Source: Massilia sp. KIM
GTDB lineage: Bacteria; Pseudomonadota; Gammaproteobacteria; Burkholderiales; Burkholderiaceae_D
Assembly (NCBI RefSeq): GCF_002007115.1
Contig: NZ_MVAD01000004.1
Location: forward strand, 1 to 64,000
DNA length: 64,000 nt
Reading direction: 5' to 3'
Shown here: positions 8,719 to 18,053 of the stretch, piece by piece
Numbering within the stretch: position 1 is the stretch's first letter
Layout of the letters: every line of letters starts with the position of its first letter
Program-made: the position numbers and the translations under genes
The notes under the pieces: model-generated
Seen by the model: only the letters and a program-made list of their open reading frames with translations
Database searches by the model: none
What the model was told of the DNA's origin: nothing

Positions 8719-9834
8719 TCAGAAGGCGTGGCGCAGGCCGAAGGCGGTGCCGGTCAGGGCCGCGCCGGGGGCCGCGCCCAGGCTGTTGATCGCGAAGTCG
8801 TAGGCCCCGGCGGCCTCGTTGTCCAGGCGCGAGGCGTAGGCATAGATGCTGGTGCGCTTGGACAGGGTGTAGTCCCAGCCCAGGGTCAGGTGCCAGGCCC
8901 CGGTGTCCGGGCCGGCGCGCACGAAGCCGATCCGGCTGCCGGGCGCGCCCTTGCCGTCGTCGGCCCAGGCCAGGCCCGCACGCAGGCCGTGCGCCCCCAA
9001 CTGCTGGCTGAGCGAGAGATAGAGCGCATCGCGCTCCAGCTTGCCCGCCGCGAGCTCGTATTCCAGCCTTTCCGCCACCACCGCCACGCGCGTGCCGCCG
9101 ACGCTGTAGGCCAGCGCCAGCTTGCTGCCCTGGTCGCGCGTGCCCGGGCCCTGGTATTCCTCGTGGCGCTCGTGCGCCAGCGCCGCATACCAGCGTCCCC
9201 TGTCGTAGATCGCCGCCACCGAGCTCAAGGAAGGCTTGGCGCCGCTGGCCGGCCTTTCCTCGCTCACCCCGTGCGACACCCGCAGGGCCAGTCCGTTCCA
9301 GGGGCGGCTCCAGTAGTGGACCGAATTGGCCTGGCGCCGGTCGAAGGACGAGAGGTTGGAGACATTGTCGGCCGAGGGCGCCGCGCCATTGCCCATGATG
9401 CTCATGTAGCCGGCCGTGGTCGGATAGAAGGGATCGAGTCCGGCGGTGGCGCCGTTGTAGGCGGTCGTCCAGTGGCCCAGGAAGACCGTGCCGAAGCCGC
9501 CCTCCAGGCCGAGGCGGGTGTCGCGCCGCGCGATCTCGCCCGCGCCGGTGTCGGGCGAGAGCGTGCCCTCGACCTGGAACAGGGCTGTCAAGCCGCCGCC
9601 CAGGTCTTCGCTGCCGCGAAAGCCCAGCACCGAGCGGTTGTTCGAGATGCGGGTCTGGACCAGGCGCGCGCCGGACTGGGTCTGCGAGGCCTGGCTCTGC
9701 GACGCGCGCACCCGCTCGGCCGAGACGTTCAGGCGTCCATACACCTGCACGCTGGTCTGGGCCTGGACCGGATGGAGGGCGGCGGCGCACAGCGCCAGGC
9801 AGGCGGCCGCTCCCTGTTGAATGTTCTTGCTCAT
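8719..9834 (-). CDS. Trimeric outer-membrane porin
   Basis: The 371-residue protein starts with a signal peptide ending HPVQAQ and continues into a beta-strand-rich barrel beginning TSVQVYGRLNVSAE. It contains the porin motifs NNRSVLGFRGSEDLGGGL and FQVEG and ends in phenylalanine (GLRHAF), the usual barrel-assembly signal. This is the general diffusion porin type (OmpC-like, Porin_4) common in betaproteobacteria. The ATG is preceded by AAAGGAGC at a good distance. It stands alone, facing the sugar operon on one side and divergent from the Mrp operon on the other. No substrate preference can be deduced. Confidence 0.93.
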   Translation of the reverse strand: MSKNIQQGAAACLALCAAALHPVQAQTSVQVYGRLNVSAERVRASQSQASQTQSGARLVQTRISNNRSVLGFRGSEDLGGGLTALFQVEGTLSPDTGAGEIARRDTRLGLEGGFGTVFLGHWTTAYNGATAGLDPFYPTTAGYMSIMGNGAAPSADNVSNLSSFDRRQANSVHYWSRPWNGLALRVSHGVSEERPASGAKPSLSSVAAIYDRGRWYAALAHERHEEYQGPGTRDQGSKLALAYSVGGTRVAVVAERLEYELAAGKLERDALYLSLSQQLGAHGLRAGLAWADDGKGAPGSRIGFVRAGPDTGAWHLTLGWDYTLSKRTSIYAYASRLDNEAAGAYDFAINSLGAAPGAALTGTAFGLRHAF

Positions 9835-9972
9835 CGACTTGCTCCTTTGGGCCGAGATTGTTGCCGCCCGCGGCCGCCACGCCTATCCCCCATCGGAGGG
9901 CAGATCCATCCCCCCGCGCGTGTTTGTGTGCTTGTTAATGCGCGCCAAGGAATGAGTACGAGGGGTAACGCG

Positions 9973-10002
9973 TTGCAGGCCGAGTCAAGAACTTGCTAAA
10001 GT
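9973..10002 (+). promoter_or_regulatory. Possible promoter of the Mrp antiporter operon
   Basis: TTGCAG (9973-9978) and TAAAGT (9997-10002) are spaced 18 bases apart, 23 bases before the first ATG of the operon. The match is moderate and the short leader leaves little room for a Shine-Dalgarno, which is not evident. The remainder of 9835-9972 shows nothing I can name except the porin's ribosome-binding site at 9841-9848. Confidence 0.35.
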
Positions 10003-10025
10003 TATAGCATTCACGCTCATACGCC

Positions 10026-12926
10026 ATGTTGCCGCTGCTGGTACTCCTTCCCTTCGCCGGCGCCATGGTCGCAGCCTGCATGCCCGGCAAGTCGCGCACC
10101 CGGCCGGCGGCAGTGGCGGGCGCTGCGACTTTTGGTGCGCTGATCCTGGCCATCTCGTGCTTCGGACGCGTCGCCGACGGCGAGGTGCTGGAGACGCGCG
10201 TCGCCTGGCTGCCCCAGCTCGGGCTCGATTTCGTGCTGCGCATGGACGGCCTGGCCTGGGTCTTCACCGTCATGGTGCTGGGCATCGGCCTGCTGGTGCT
10301 GCTCTACGCGCGCTACTACATGTCGAGGCGCGATCCGGTGCCGCGCTTCTTCGCCTACATGCTGGTGTTCATGGGCGCGATGCTGGGCGTGGTCCTGTCC
10401 GGGAACCTGATCCAGCTGGTGGTGTTCTGGGAGCTCACCAGCTTCGCCTCCTTCCTCCTGATCGGCTACTGGCAGGAGAGCCTCGATGCGCGGCGCGGCG
10501 CGCGCATGGCCTTCACCGTCACCACGGCGGGCGGCCTGTGCCTGCTGGCCGGGGTGCTGCTGCTCGGCCAGGCGGCCGGCAGCTACGACCTGGGCGTGGT
10601 GCTGGCCGCGGGCGAACGCGTCCACGCCCACCCGTGGTACGTGCCCGCCCTGGTCCTGATCGCGCTCGGCGCGCTGACCAAGAGCGCGCAATTCCCCTTC
10701 CACTTCTGGCTGCCGCACGCGATGGCCGCGCCCACGCCGGTCTCGGCATACCTGCACTCGGCCACCATGGTCAAGGCCGGGGTGTTCCTGCTGATGCGCC
10801 TGTGGCCGGTGCTGTCCGGCTCGCCCGAATGGACCTGGATCGTGGGCGGGGCCGGGGTCTGCACCCTGCTGCTCGGCTCCTTCTTCGCCATCTTCCAGCA
10901 CGACATGAAGGGCCTGCTGGCCTATTCCACCATCAGCCACCTGGGCCTGATCACCTTGCTGCTGGGGATCGGCACCCCGCTGTCGGTAGTGGCGGCGGTC
11001 TTCCACACCATCAACCACGCGGTGTTCAAGGCCTCGCTGTTCATGGCGGTCGGGATCGTCGACCACGAGAGCGGCACCCGCGACATGCGCATCCTGTCCG
11101 GCCTGGGCCGGGCCATGCCGCACACCGCGACCCTGGCCATCGTCGCCAGCGCCGCCATGGCCGGGGTGCCGCTGCTGAACGGTTTCCTGTCGAAGGAGAT
11201 GTTCTTCGCCGAAGCCACCCTGGTGGGCGGCACCGAGGACTGGTCGATGGCGGTGGCCGCCACCCTGATGGGCATCTTCAGCGTGGCCTACTCGCTGCGC
11301 TTCATCGGGGTGTTCTTCGGTCCGCTGGCGCGCGACCTGCCGCAGGACCCGCACGAGCCGCCGCGCTGGATGCGCTTCCCGATCGAGCTGCTGGTGCTGC
11401 TGTGCGTGGCGATCGGCATGCTGCCCGAGCGCACCGTGGGCCACGTGCTGGCGGTCGGCGCGCACGCGGTGCTCGGCCCCAACATGCCCACCTACGACCT
11501 GGCGATCTGGCACGGCTTCAACCTGCCGCTGGCGATGAGCACCGTGGCCCTGCTCGGCGGCCTGCTGTTCTACGTGCTGCTGCATCGCCGCGCCGGCCTG
11601 CGCACCCGCACCCGGGTGCCGCTGCTGCACCGCCTGAAAGGCGCCCAGCTCTACGAGAACAGCCTGTCGGCGCTGTCGCTGGGCGCCGACTGGCTGCTGC
11701 GGGTGGCCGGCACGCGCCGCCTGCAGCCGCAGTTCCTGTGCATCGTGGCCGCCTTCGTCGCCGTGCCGCTGCTGCTGGTGGACGCCTTGCCGGCCCTCGC
11801 CGCCCCGGCTTTTCCGCGCTCCGCGGCGCTGTTCGCCCTGCTCTGGCTGATCGGCGCCGGCTGCGCGCTGGCCGCCGCCTGGAAGGCCAAGTACCACCGG
11901 CTGGCGGCGCTGCTGATGGTGGGCGGCACCGGCATCGTCACCAGCCTGAGCTTCCTGTGGCTGTCCGCGCCCGACCTGGCCCTGACCCAGCTGATGGTGG
12001 AAACCGTGACCACCGTGCTGATTTTGCTCGGGCTGCGCTGGCTGCCGCAGCGCCTGGCCCCGCCCGGACTGGCCGGCCCGGCGCCCGCCTCCACCCGCCT
12101 GCGGCGCGCGCGCGACCTGCTGCTGGCGGTCGCCGGCGGCCTGCTGCTGGCCGCCGCCTCCTGGACGGTGCTGACGCGCCCGCCCAGCCCAAGCATCAGC
12201 GGCTTCTACGTCGAGCGCGCCCTGCCCGAGGGCGGCGGCGCCAACGTGGTCAACGTGCTGCTGGTGGACTTCCGCGGCTTCGACACCATGGGCGAGATCA
12301 CGGTGCTGGGCATCGTGGCCCTGACCGTCTACGCCCTGCTGCGGCGCTTCCGCCCGGCCCGCGAAAGCGTCCCGATCCCGCTGCAGCAGGCCAGCGACGT
12401 CGATCCGGCGGTGGGCCAGGCGCCCGGGCGCCAGGCCAGGAGCGGCTACCTGATGGTGCCGGCAGTTTACCTGCGCCTGCTGCTGCCGGTGATGGGCGTG
12501 GTCGCGGCCTACTTCTTCATGCGCGGCCACAACGAGCCGGGCGGCGGTTTCGTGGCCGGCCTGGTGTTCGCCACCGCCCTGATCGTGCAATACATGGTGG
12601 CCGGCACCGACTGGGTCGAGTCCCACCTGCGCCTGCGGCCGCACCGCTGGATCGCCTGGGGACTGCTGACCGCCTGCGGCACCGGCCTCGGCGCCTGGCT
12701 GGCCGGCTATCCCTTCCTCACCAGCCACACCGCCCACCTCGCGCTGCCGCTGCTGGGCGAGGTCCACCTGCCCAGCGCCTTCCTGTTCGACCTCGGCGTG
12801 TTCCTGGTGGTGGTCGGCTCGACCATGCTGATCCTGGTCGCGCTGGCCCACCAGTCGCTGCGCAGCCACCGCATCCCGCCCGGCGCCGGCCGCGCCGCCA
12901 TTCCGCCCACCAAGGAGATCGGCTGA
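10026..12926 (+). CDS. mrpA: Monovalent cation/proton antiporter, fused MrpA and MrpB subunits
   Basis: The 966-residue polytopic protein is the largest subunit of an Mrp-type Na+(K+)/H+ antiporter. Its first part resembles the NuoL/ND5 family (VLRMDGLAWVFTVMVLGIGL, the WELTSFASFLLIGYW segment, and the LTKSAQFPFHFWLPHAM helix with its conserved Lys). The C-terminal portion from about residue 790 (LRLLLPVMGVVAAYFFMRGH, NEPGGGFVAGLVFA) is the MrpB domain, so A and B are fused as in group 2 Mrp systems. The following genes are mrpC, D, E, F and G, all translationally coupled. The complex resides in the inner membrane and gives pH and salt tolerance. The start has a poor ribosome-binding site. 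Confidence 0.96.
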   Translation: MLPLLVLLPFAGAMVAACMPGKSRTRPAAVAGAATFGALILAISCFGRVADGEVLETRVAWLPQLGLDFVLRMDGLAWVFTVMVLGIGLLVLLYARYYMSRRDPVPRFFAYMLVFMGAMLGVVLSGNLIQLVVFWELTSFASFLLIGYWQESLDARRGARMAFTVTTAGGLCLLAGVLLLGQAAGSYDLGVVLAAGERVHAHPWYVPALVLIALGALTKSAQFPFHFWLPHAMAAPTPVSAYLHSATMVKAGVFLLMRLWPVLSGSPEWTWIVGGAGVCTLLLGSFFAIFQHDMKGLLAYSTISHLGLITLLLGIGTPLSVVAAVFHTINHAVFKASLFMAVGIVDHESGTRDMRILSGLGRAMPHTATLAIVASAAMAGVPLLNGFLSKEMFFAEATLVGGTEDWSMAVAATLMGIFSVAYSLRFIGVFFGPLARDLPQDPHEPPRWMRFPIELLVLLCVAIGMLPERTVGHVLAVGAHAVLGPNMPTYDLAIWHGFNLPLAMSTVALLGGLLFYVLLHRRAGLRTRTRVPLLHRLKGAQLYENSLSALSLGADWLLRVAGTRRLQPQFLCIVAAFVAVPLLLVDALPALAAPAFPRSAALFALLWLIGAGCALAAAWKAKYHRLAALLMVGGTGIVTSLSFLWLSAPDLALTQLMVETVTTVLILLGLRWLPQRLAPPGLAGPAPASTRLRRARDLLLAVAGGLLLAAASWTVLTRPPSPSISGFYVERALPEGGGANVVNVLLVDFRGFDTMGEITVLGIVALTVYALLRRFRPARESVPIPLQQASDVDPAVGQAPGRQARSGYLMVPAVYLRLLLPVMGVVAAYFFMRGHNEPGGGFVAGLVFATALIVQYMVAGTDWVESHLRLRPHRWIAWGLLTACGTGLGAWLAGYPFLTSHTAHLALPLLGEVHLPSAFLFDLGVFLVVVGSTMLILVALAHQSLRSHRIPPGAGRAAIPPTKEIG

Positions 12927-13270
12927 TGGAGCTCGTCCTCTCGCTCGCCATCGGGGTCCTGTTCGGCGCCGGCATCTGGCTGGTGCTGCGCCCGCGCAGC
13001 TTCCAGGTGCTGTGCGGCCTGATGCTGATGTCCTACGCCGTCAACCTGTTCATCTTCGCCATGGGCGGGCTGCGCGTGGATCGCCCGCCGCTCACCCCGG
13101 CCGGCAGCGTCCCGGACCCGGCCGCGCTGGCCGACCCGCTGCCCCAGGCCCTGGTGCTGACGGCCATCGTGATCGGCTTCGCCACCACCGCGCTCTACCT
13201 GGTGGTGATGATCGGCGCGCGCGGCATCACCGGCACCGACCACGTCGACGGCCAGGAGCCCGAGCCATGA
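12926..13270 (+). CDS. mrpC: Mrp antiporter subunit C
   Basis: The 114-residue, three-helix protein resembles NuoK (MELVLSLAIGVLFGAGIWLV, VLCGLMLMSYAVNLFIFAMG, LPQALVLTAIVIGFATTALYLVV). The conserved PQALVLTAIVIG segment identifies MrpC/MnhC. Its ATG overlaps the mrpA stop as TGATG, and its stop overlaps the mrpD start as ATGA. It is part of the membrane module of the antiporter. Confidence 0.96.
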   Translation: MELVLSLAIGVLFGAGIWLVLRPRSFQVLCGLMLMSYAVNLFIFAMGGLRVDRPPLTPAGSVPDPAALADPLPQALVLTAIVIGFATTALYLVVMIGARGITGTDHVDGQEPEP

Positions 13271-14853
13271 GCTGGAGCGAACACCTGCTGCTGGCCCCGA
13301 TCCTGCTGCCGCTCCTGTGCGGCGCGCTGCTGGTCCCGCTCACCCAGGGCTGGCACCGCCTCAAGTTCGCGCTCGGCTATGCCTCGGTGCTGGCCCAGCT
13401 GGCCTGCGCCCTGGTCCTGGCCCGGCTCACGGACAACGGCCACTGGCCCGAGGGCATGGGCGTCTACCTGGCCGCCAACTGGGCCGCGCCCTTCGGCATC
13501 GCGCTGCTGGCCGACCGCCTGGCGGCGGCGATGCTGGTGCTGACCGCCCTGCTGGGCTGGGCCTCCCTGCACTTCGCCATGCTGCGCTGGGGCCGCATCG
13601 GGGTGCACTTCCACCCGCTGTTCCAGTTCCTGCTGATGGGCCTGAACGGCGCCTTCCTCACCCACGACCTGTTCAACCTGTTCGTGTTCTTCGAGGTGAT
13701 GCTGGCCGCCTCCTACGGCCTGCTGCTGCACGGCTACAACGCCGAGCGCCTGCGCGCCGGCATGCAGTACATCGCCGTCAACCTCGCCGCCTCGCTGCTG
13801 TTCCTGCTCGGGACCGCCCTGATCTATGCGGTGGCCGGGACCCTCAACATGGCCGACCTGGGCGCGCGCGCGGCGCGCCTGGCGGGCCAGGACGCGGCCC
13901 TGCTGCAGGCCGGCGCCGCGGTGCTGGGCCTGGCCTTCCTGATCAAGGCCGCCGCCTGGCCGCTCGGCTTCTGGCTGCCGACCACCTATGCGGCGGCCTC
14001 GCCGCCGGTGGCCGCCATGCTGGTCCTGATGACCAAGGTCGGGGCCTACGCCATCCTGCGCCTGTCGCTGCTGCTGTTCCCTGGCGGCGAGCTCGGGACC
14101 GCCCTGCTGTGGGGCGGCATGGCCACCATCGCCTTCGGCGCGGCCGGCATGCTGTCGACCGAGAGCGCGGGGCGGATGGCCGGCTACGCGGCGGTGATCT
14201 CGTCCGGCACCCTGCTGGCCGCCACCGGCTACGGCCAGCCCGCGCTGGTCGGCGCGGCGCTCTACTACCTGCCCGGCTCGACCCTGGCGGTGGCCGCCTT
14301 CCTGCTCCTGATCGAACTGATCGACCGCATCCGCACCCCGCGCAACGCCCTGCTGGCGGTCAGCATGGAAGCCTTCGCGGTCGAGGACGTGCCGAGGGAG
14401 CCGGTGGGCCGGCCGGTGCCGGCCGCGCTGGCCTTCCTGTCGCTGGCCTTCGCCGCCTGCGCCCTCCTGATCGCCGGCCTGCCGCCGCTGTCTGGCTTCA
14501 TCGCCAAGTTCGCCATGTTCCACGCCCTGCTCGATGCGCCGGACGGCGAGGTGCCGGGTGCCGGCTGGGCCCTGATGGCCCTGGTGCTGGTCTCGAGCCT
14601 GGTGGCGGTGATTGCCCTGATGCGCTTCGGCGTGCGCACCTTCTGGGCCGGCAGCGCCCTGCCGCCGGCGCTGCACCGCTCCGAGGTGGCGCCGGTGCTG
14701 CTGCTGCTCGGGCTGTCCGCATTGATGACGGTGCAGGCCGGCCCGCTGGTCGGCTACCTGGGACGCGCCGGCGACGCCCTCCACCGTCCGGCCGACTACG
14801 CCGCACGGGTGCTGGGCCAGCCGCCGGTGCCGGCGCCACGGGAGGATCCATGA
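13267..14853 (+). CDS. mrpD: Mrp antiporter subunit D
   Basis: The 528-residue polytopic protein is homologous to NuoM/NuoN. It has FVFFEVMLAASYGLLL near residue 145 with the conserved membrane Glu, and LIKAAAWPLGFWLPTTYAAA with the conserved Lys, residues implicated in proton translocation in this family. It starts at 13267 within an ATGA overlap with mrpC and ends within an ATGA overlap with mrpE. It is an essential core subunit of the Mrp complex. Confidence 0.96.
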   Translation: MSWSEHLLLAPILLPLLCGALLVPLTQGWHRLKFALGYASVLAQLACALVLARLTDNGHWPEGMGVYLAANWAAPFGIALLADRLAAAMLVLTALLGWASLHFAMLRWGRIGVHFHPLFQFLLMGLNGAFLTHDLFNLFVFFEVMLAASYGLLLHGYNAERLRAGMQYIAVNLAASLLFLLGTALIYAVAGTLNMADLGARAARLAGQDAALLQAGAAVLGLAFLIKAAAWPLGFWLPTTYAAASPPVAAMLVLMTKVGAYAILRLSLLLFPGGELGTALLWGGMATIAFGAAGMLSTESAGRMAGYAAVISSGTLLAATGYGQPALVGAALYYLPGSTLAVAAFLLLIELIDRIRTPRNALLAVSMEAFAVEDVPREPVGRPVPAALAFLSLAFAACALLIAGLPPLSGFIAKFAMFHALLDAPDGEVPGAGWALMALVLVSSLVAVIALMRFGVRTFWAGSALPPALHRSEVAPVLLLLGLSALMTVQAGPLVGYLGRAGDALHRPADYAARVLGQPPVPAPREDP

Positions 14854-15368
14854 AGCGCCTGCTGCCCTATCCGCTGGCCTCGCTGGCCCTGGCCGCCCTC
14901 TGGCTGCTGCTGAACGGCAGCCTGTCGCCGGGCCAGGTGCTGCTGGCGGCCCTGCTCGGGATCGCTGCGCCGCTGCTGACGCGCCGCCTGCAGCCGCTCG
15001 GCTACCCGCGCCTGCGCCGGCCCGGGGTGGCGCTGCGCCTGCTGGCGATGGCCACCGTCGAGGTGCTGCGTTCCTGCGTCAACGTGTGCGCCATCATCCT
15101 GTCCGGCCGCGCCCCCCGGGTCAACGCCCAGTTCATCCGGGTGCCGCTCACCACCCGCCACCCGCACGCCCTGGCGGCCCTGTCCTGCCTGATCAACATG
15201 ACCCCCGGCACCGTCTGGGTCGAGATCCTGCCGGATGGGCACGAGCTGGTGCTGCACGTGTTCGACCTGCACGACGCGGGCTGGTGGGTCGAGACCATCA
15301 CCACCCGCTACGAACAACCCCTGATCGAGATCTTTGGAAAGGACATGGACCATGGCGACCCTGCTTGA
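14850..15368 (+). CDS. mrpE: Mrp antiporter subunit E
   Basis: The 172-residue protein has two or three N-terminal membrane helices followed by a soluble domain with the MrpE signature LSCLINMTPGTVWVEI. It begins with a good upstream GGAGG (14841-14845), overlaps mrpD by 4 bases and extends 17 bases into mrpF. It belongs to the same inner-membrane complex. Confidence 0.95.
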   Translation: MKRLLPYPLASLALAALWLLLNGSLSPGQVLLAALLGIAAPLLTRRLQPLGYPRLRRPGVALRLLAMATVEVLRSCVNVCAIILSGRAPRVNAQFIRVPLTTRHPHALAALSCLINMTPGTVWVEILPDGHELVLHVFDLHDAGWWVETITTRYEQPLIEIFGKDMDHGDPA

Positions 15369-15630
15369 AATCGCGGTCGGCTACGCCCTCGTGTGCGTGC
15401 TGGCCGCCATGCTGCTGTGCACCGTGCGCCTGGTGCGCGGGCCCTCGGCCCCCGACCGCGTGCTGGCCCTGGACACCCTGTGGATGTGCGGCATGCTGCT
15501 GGCCCTGGTGCTGGGCATCCGGCTCGGCTCCCAGGTCTATTTCGAGGTGGCGATGGTGATCGCGCTGGTGGGCGTGGTGTCCACCGTCGCGATGGCCAAG
15601 TTCCTGATGCGCGGGGAGATCATCGAATGA
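15352..15630 (+). CDS. mrpF: Mrp antiporter subunit F
   Basis: The 92-residue, three-helix protein has the family's VRLVRGPSAPDRVLALDTL loop. I start it at the ATG at 15352 (MATLLEIAVGY), which follows GGAAAGGA. A longer in-frame start at 15334 would lie further inside mrpE. It overlaps mrpG by 4 bases. Small Mrp subunits of this type are needed for assembly or activity of the antiporter. Confidence 0.95.
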   Translation: MATLLEIAVGYALVCVLAAMLLCTVRLVRGPSAPDRVLALDTLWMCGMLLALVLGIRLGSQVYFEVAMVIALVGVVSTVAMAKFLMRGEIIE

Positions 15631-15998
15631 GCGGCCTGGCGCAACTGCCCGCCTGGGCCGCGCTGGCGGTGGCCCTGCTGCTGGCCCTGGGCGCCACGGT
15701 CGCCCTGATCGGCGCGCTCGGCCTGATGCGCCTGCCCAGCTTCTACCAGCGCATCCATGGCCCGGCCCTGGTGGTGACCCTGGGCGCCGGCGCCATCCTG
15801 CTGGCCTCCATGCTCTACTTCACGGTGGCCCAGTCGCGTCCCGTGGTGCACGAGCTGATCATCTTCGTCTTCATCCTGCTCACCGCGCCGGTGGTGTCGA
15901 TGATGGTGATGCGCGCCGCCATCTACCGCGACCTGCGCACCCGCCGTCCCGAGGGAGGCGCGACCGCGGGCGAGGTCTACACCATGCCCGAGCAGTAG
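15627..15998 (+). CDS. mrpG: Mrp antiporter subunit G
   Basis: The 123-residue, three-helix protein carries the MrpG signature ALGLMRLPSFYQRIHGPA and the segment LIIFVFILLTAPVVSMMVM. It is the last gene of the Mrp operon. Its stop codon is one base from the convergent stop of the PhoD-like gene, and no intrinsic terminator is visible between them. Confidence 0.95.
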   Translation: MSGLAQLPAWAALAVALLLALGATVALIGALGLMRLPSFYQRIHGPALVVTLGAGAILLASMLYFTVAQSRPVVHELIIFVFILLTAPVVSMMVMRAAIYRDLRTRRPEGGATAGEVYTMPEQ

Positions 15999-15999
15999 C

Positions 16000-17979
16000 T
16001 CAGCGCTTCACGACAGGCCGCTCGGCCGCCGCCGCGAAGCGGGCTTTCTGCTCCGGCGCGATGAAGCGGGTCGAGGGCCGGCCATCGGCGTTGTGCTGCA
16101 TGATGCAGGCGGGCCGGCCCTGGGCGTCGAGCCACACCTGGCCGATGCCGGCGCCGTTCCAGACCCGCTCGCCCTGGCGGCGCTGGTCGGGCAGGCGCGG
16201 GGTGATGGCGAGGTCGCGGCGCTGGGTGAACCAGTTGAGCGGCGAGCGCGGGGAATACAGCCAGCGGTTGAGGCGGTCGAGCCAGTCGAGCAGGCGGCGC
16301 GGGAATTCGTTCTTGATGCCGCTGCTGGTGATCTGCCAGATGTGCGGCACGCGCTCCGACTCGCGCACGTCGACGTCGTAGGCGAAGGAATAATGCACGT
16401 CGCCCGACAGCACCACGTAGTTGCCCGGCGTGCGCGAGTGCCGGAAGATGTTGAGCATGCTGCTGGCCGCGCCGCGGTGCGCCATCCAGTTCTCGGCGTC
16501 GACCGTCAGGGCCAGCCCGACGAAGGTGGCCAGCCTCTGCACCACCTCGATCAGCTTGACGCCGAACATGGGCGTCGCCGAGACGATCACGGCGGCCGTT
16601 TCGTCCAGCAGCTCATGCTGCAGCTCGGTCAGCGATTCCCAGTCCATCAGGCCCGACGGATGGCCGGGCCGGCGCCGGTTGCGCCAGCGCCGGGTGCGGG
16701 TGTCGAGCACGATGATGGTGGGCTGGGTCCGGAGCACGAAATCCCAGTGGCGGAAGGACAGCAGGCGCTTGACGAGCGCGTCCTGCGCCGGCGCGTCCAG
16801 GCGGCCGCCGTCTGCGGCCGTGGAGGCCAGCCGATCCATCTCGTCGAGCGCCTGGTCGAAGACTTCCGGGCGGTTGCCCCAGGCCTGGCACAGCATGTAG
16901 GCGATCAGCGCGTTGCCGACGATGCGGCGCGCGAAGGGGTGCCCGTAGGCGGTGGCTTCCCATTTGGCCGACAGGTTCCAGTCATCGGTGATGTCGTGGT
17001 CGTCGAAGATCATCAGGGTCTGCACGTGCGCCAGCAGGCGCGCGGCCTGCGGCAGGTCGCGCCGGAAGCCGGCCATGGCCTTGGCCTCGCGCCGCCAGCG
17101 CGCCTCGTGCCTGGGCGCGAGCGCCGGCGCCGGCGCGTCCGCCACCAGGTCCCAGGGCGTCGGCGACCAGGCCAGCAGGTACATGGCCATCACCTCGGCC
17201 AGGGTCACCAGGTGGTTGTGCGCGTTGGCCGTGGTGAAGATCGGCTTCTCGGCGCCGCCGAAGAAGCGCTCGCGCAGCGCGTCGTTGGAGCGGGCCGAGG
17301 GCAGCAGCTCGACGCGCCGGTAGTAGCTGGCCGGGTGGCGGTACAGCGCCTGGCTGTCGGCGACCACCGCGCCTTCCAGGCATTCGTCGTACAGGCCCAG
17401 GATCCGGATCAGGGCGTGGACCGCGGCCAGCATGGGGCCGGCCACGTCGTCCGCATAGACCTGGTCGCCGCACAACATGAGCAGGGCGGGACGCTCCTCG
17501 GCGCGCCCAAGCTGCCCGGCCAGCAGGGCGTCGGCGCGCGCCAGGCCGTCGGGCGCGGGATGGTGGGGCTTGCGGCAGGACCCGTACAGGATGTTGTCGC
17601 TGCGGCTGCGCAGCACCATGTTGGGACGGGCCGCGCCCGCGTGAAGCAGGTGGGGCGCCCACTGCGCGATCCCGGCCTCGCTGCCGTCGTCCAGCGTGAG
17701 CAGGAGGTCGTAGTCGATGAGGGTGTCCTGGGGCAGCGGCTCCGGCAGGGCGAGGTCGATCAGGTGCAGGCAGGCGTGGCGGCCGACCCGGATCACGCGG
17801 CAGTGGCGCTCGTCAAGGCGCACGCGGCGGGACGGGCCTGCCTCGGGCGCCAGCACCAGGCTCAGGGTCAGCGGCGCGCTGCCGACCAGCCACAGCACCA
17901 GGCGATCCGGTTGGAGGCGGCGCAGGATGGGACCGGCAAGCACGGGCGGCAAGCCCTCGGAGGCGGGAATCTGGATCAA
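16000..17979 (-). CDS. PhoD-like metallophosphoesterase (alkaline phosphatase D family)
   Basis: The 659-residue protein has the metal-binding motifs of the PhoD-like family: LMLCGDQVYADDVAGPM (around residue 165), IFDDHDITDDWN (around residue 325) and VLSGDVHYSFAYDVDV (around residue 525). PhoD-like enzymes hydrolyse phosphomono- or diesters using Fe/Ca or similar metals. Unlike classical PhoD there is no Tat or Sec signal peptide (it begins MIQIPASEGLPPV), so it is predicted cytoplasmic. It is convergent with the Mrp operon and lies 74 bases downstream of the glycolipid-binding-domain gene on the same strand. The substrate is unknown. Confidence 0.88.
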   Translation of the reverse strand: MIQIPASEGLPPVLAGPILRRLQPDRLVLWLVGSAPLTLSLVLAPEAGPSRRVRLDERHCRVIRVGRHACLHLIDLALPEPLPQDTLIDYDLLLTLDDGSEAGIAQWAPHLLHAGAARPNMVLRSRSDNILYGSCRKPHHPAPDGLARADALLAGQLGRAEERPALLMLCGDQVYADDVAGPMLAAVHALIRILGLYDECLEGAVVADSQALYRHPASYYRRVELLPSARSNDALRERFFGGAEKPIFTTANAHNHLVTLAEVMAMYLLAWSPTPWDLVADAPAPALAPRHEARWRREAKAMAGFRRDLPQAARLLAHVQTLMIFDDHDITDDWNLSAKWEATAYGHPFARRIVGNALIAYMLCQAWGNRPEVFDQALDEMDRLASTAADGGRLDAPAQDALVKRLLSFRHWDFVLRTQPTIIVLDTRTRRWRNRRRPGHPSGLMDWESLTELQHELLDETAAVIVSATPMFGVKLIEVVQRLATFVGLALTVDAENWMAHRGAASSMLNIFRHSRTPGNYVVLSGDVHYSFAYDVDVRESERVPHIWQITSSGIKNEFPRRLLDWLDRLNRWLYSPRSPLNWFTQRRDLAITPRLPDQRRQGERVWNGAGIGQVWLDAQGRPACIMQHNADGRPSTRFIAPEQKARFAAAAERPVVKR

Positions 17980-18053
17980 TCGCTGACTTCAAGCTGGTTG
18001 ACTGAACAAACCAGTGTAGCAGACAGGCCCGACGGCTCGAGCACGCCTGCGGC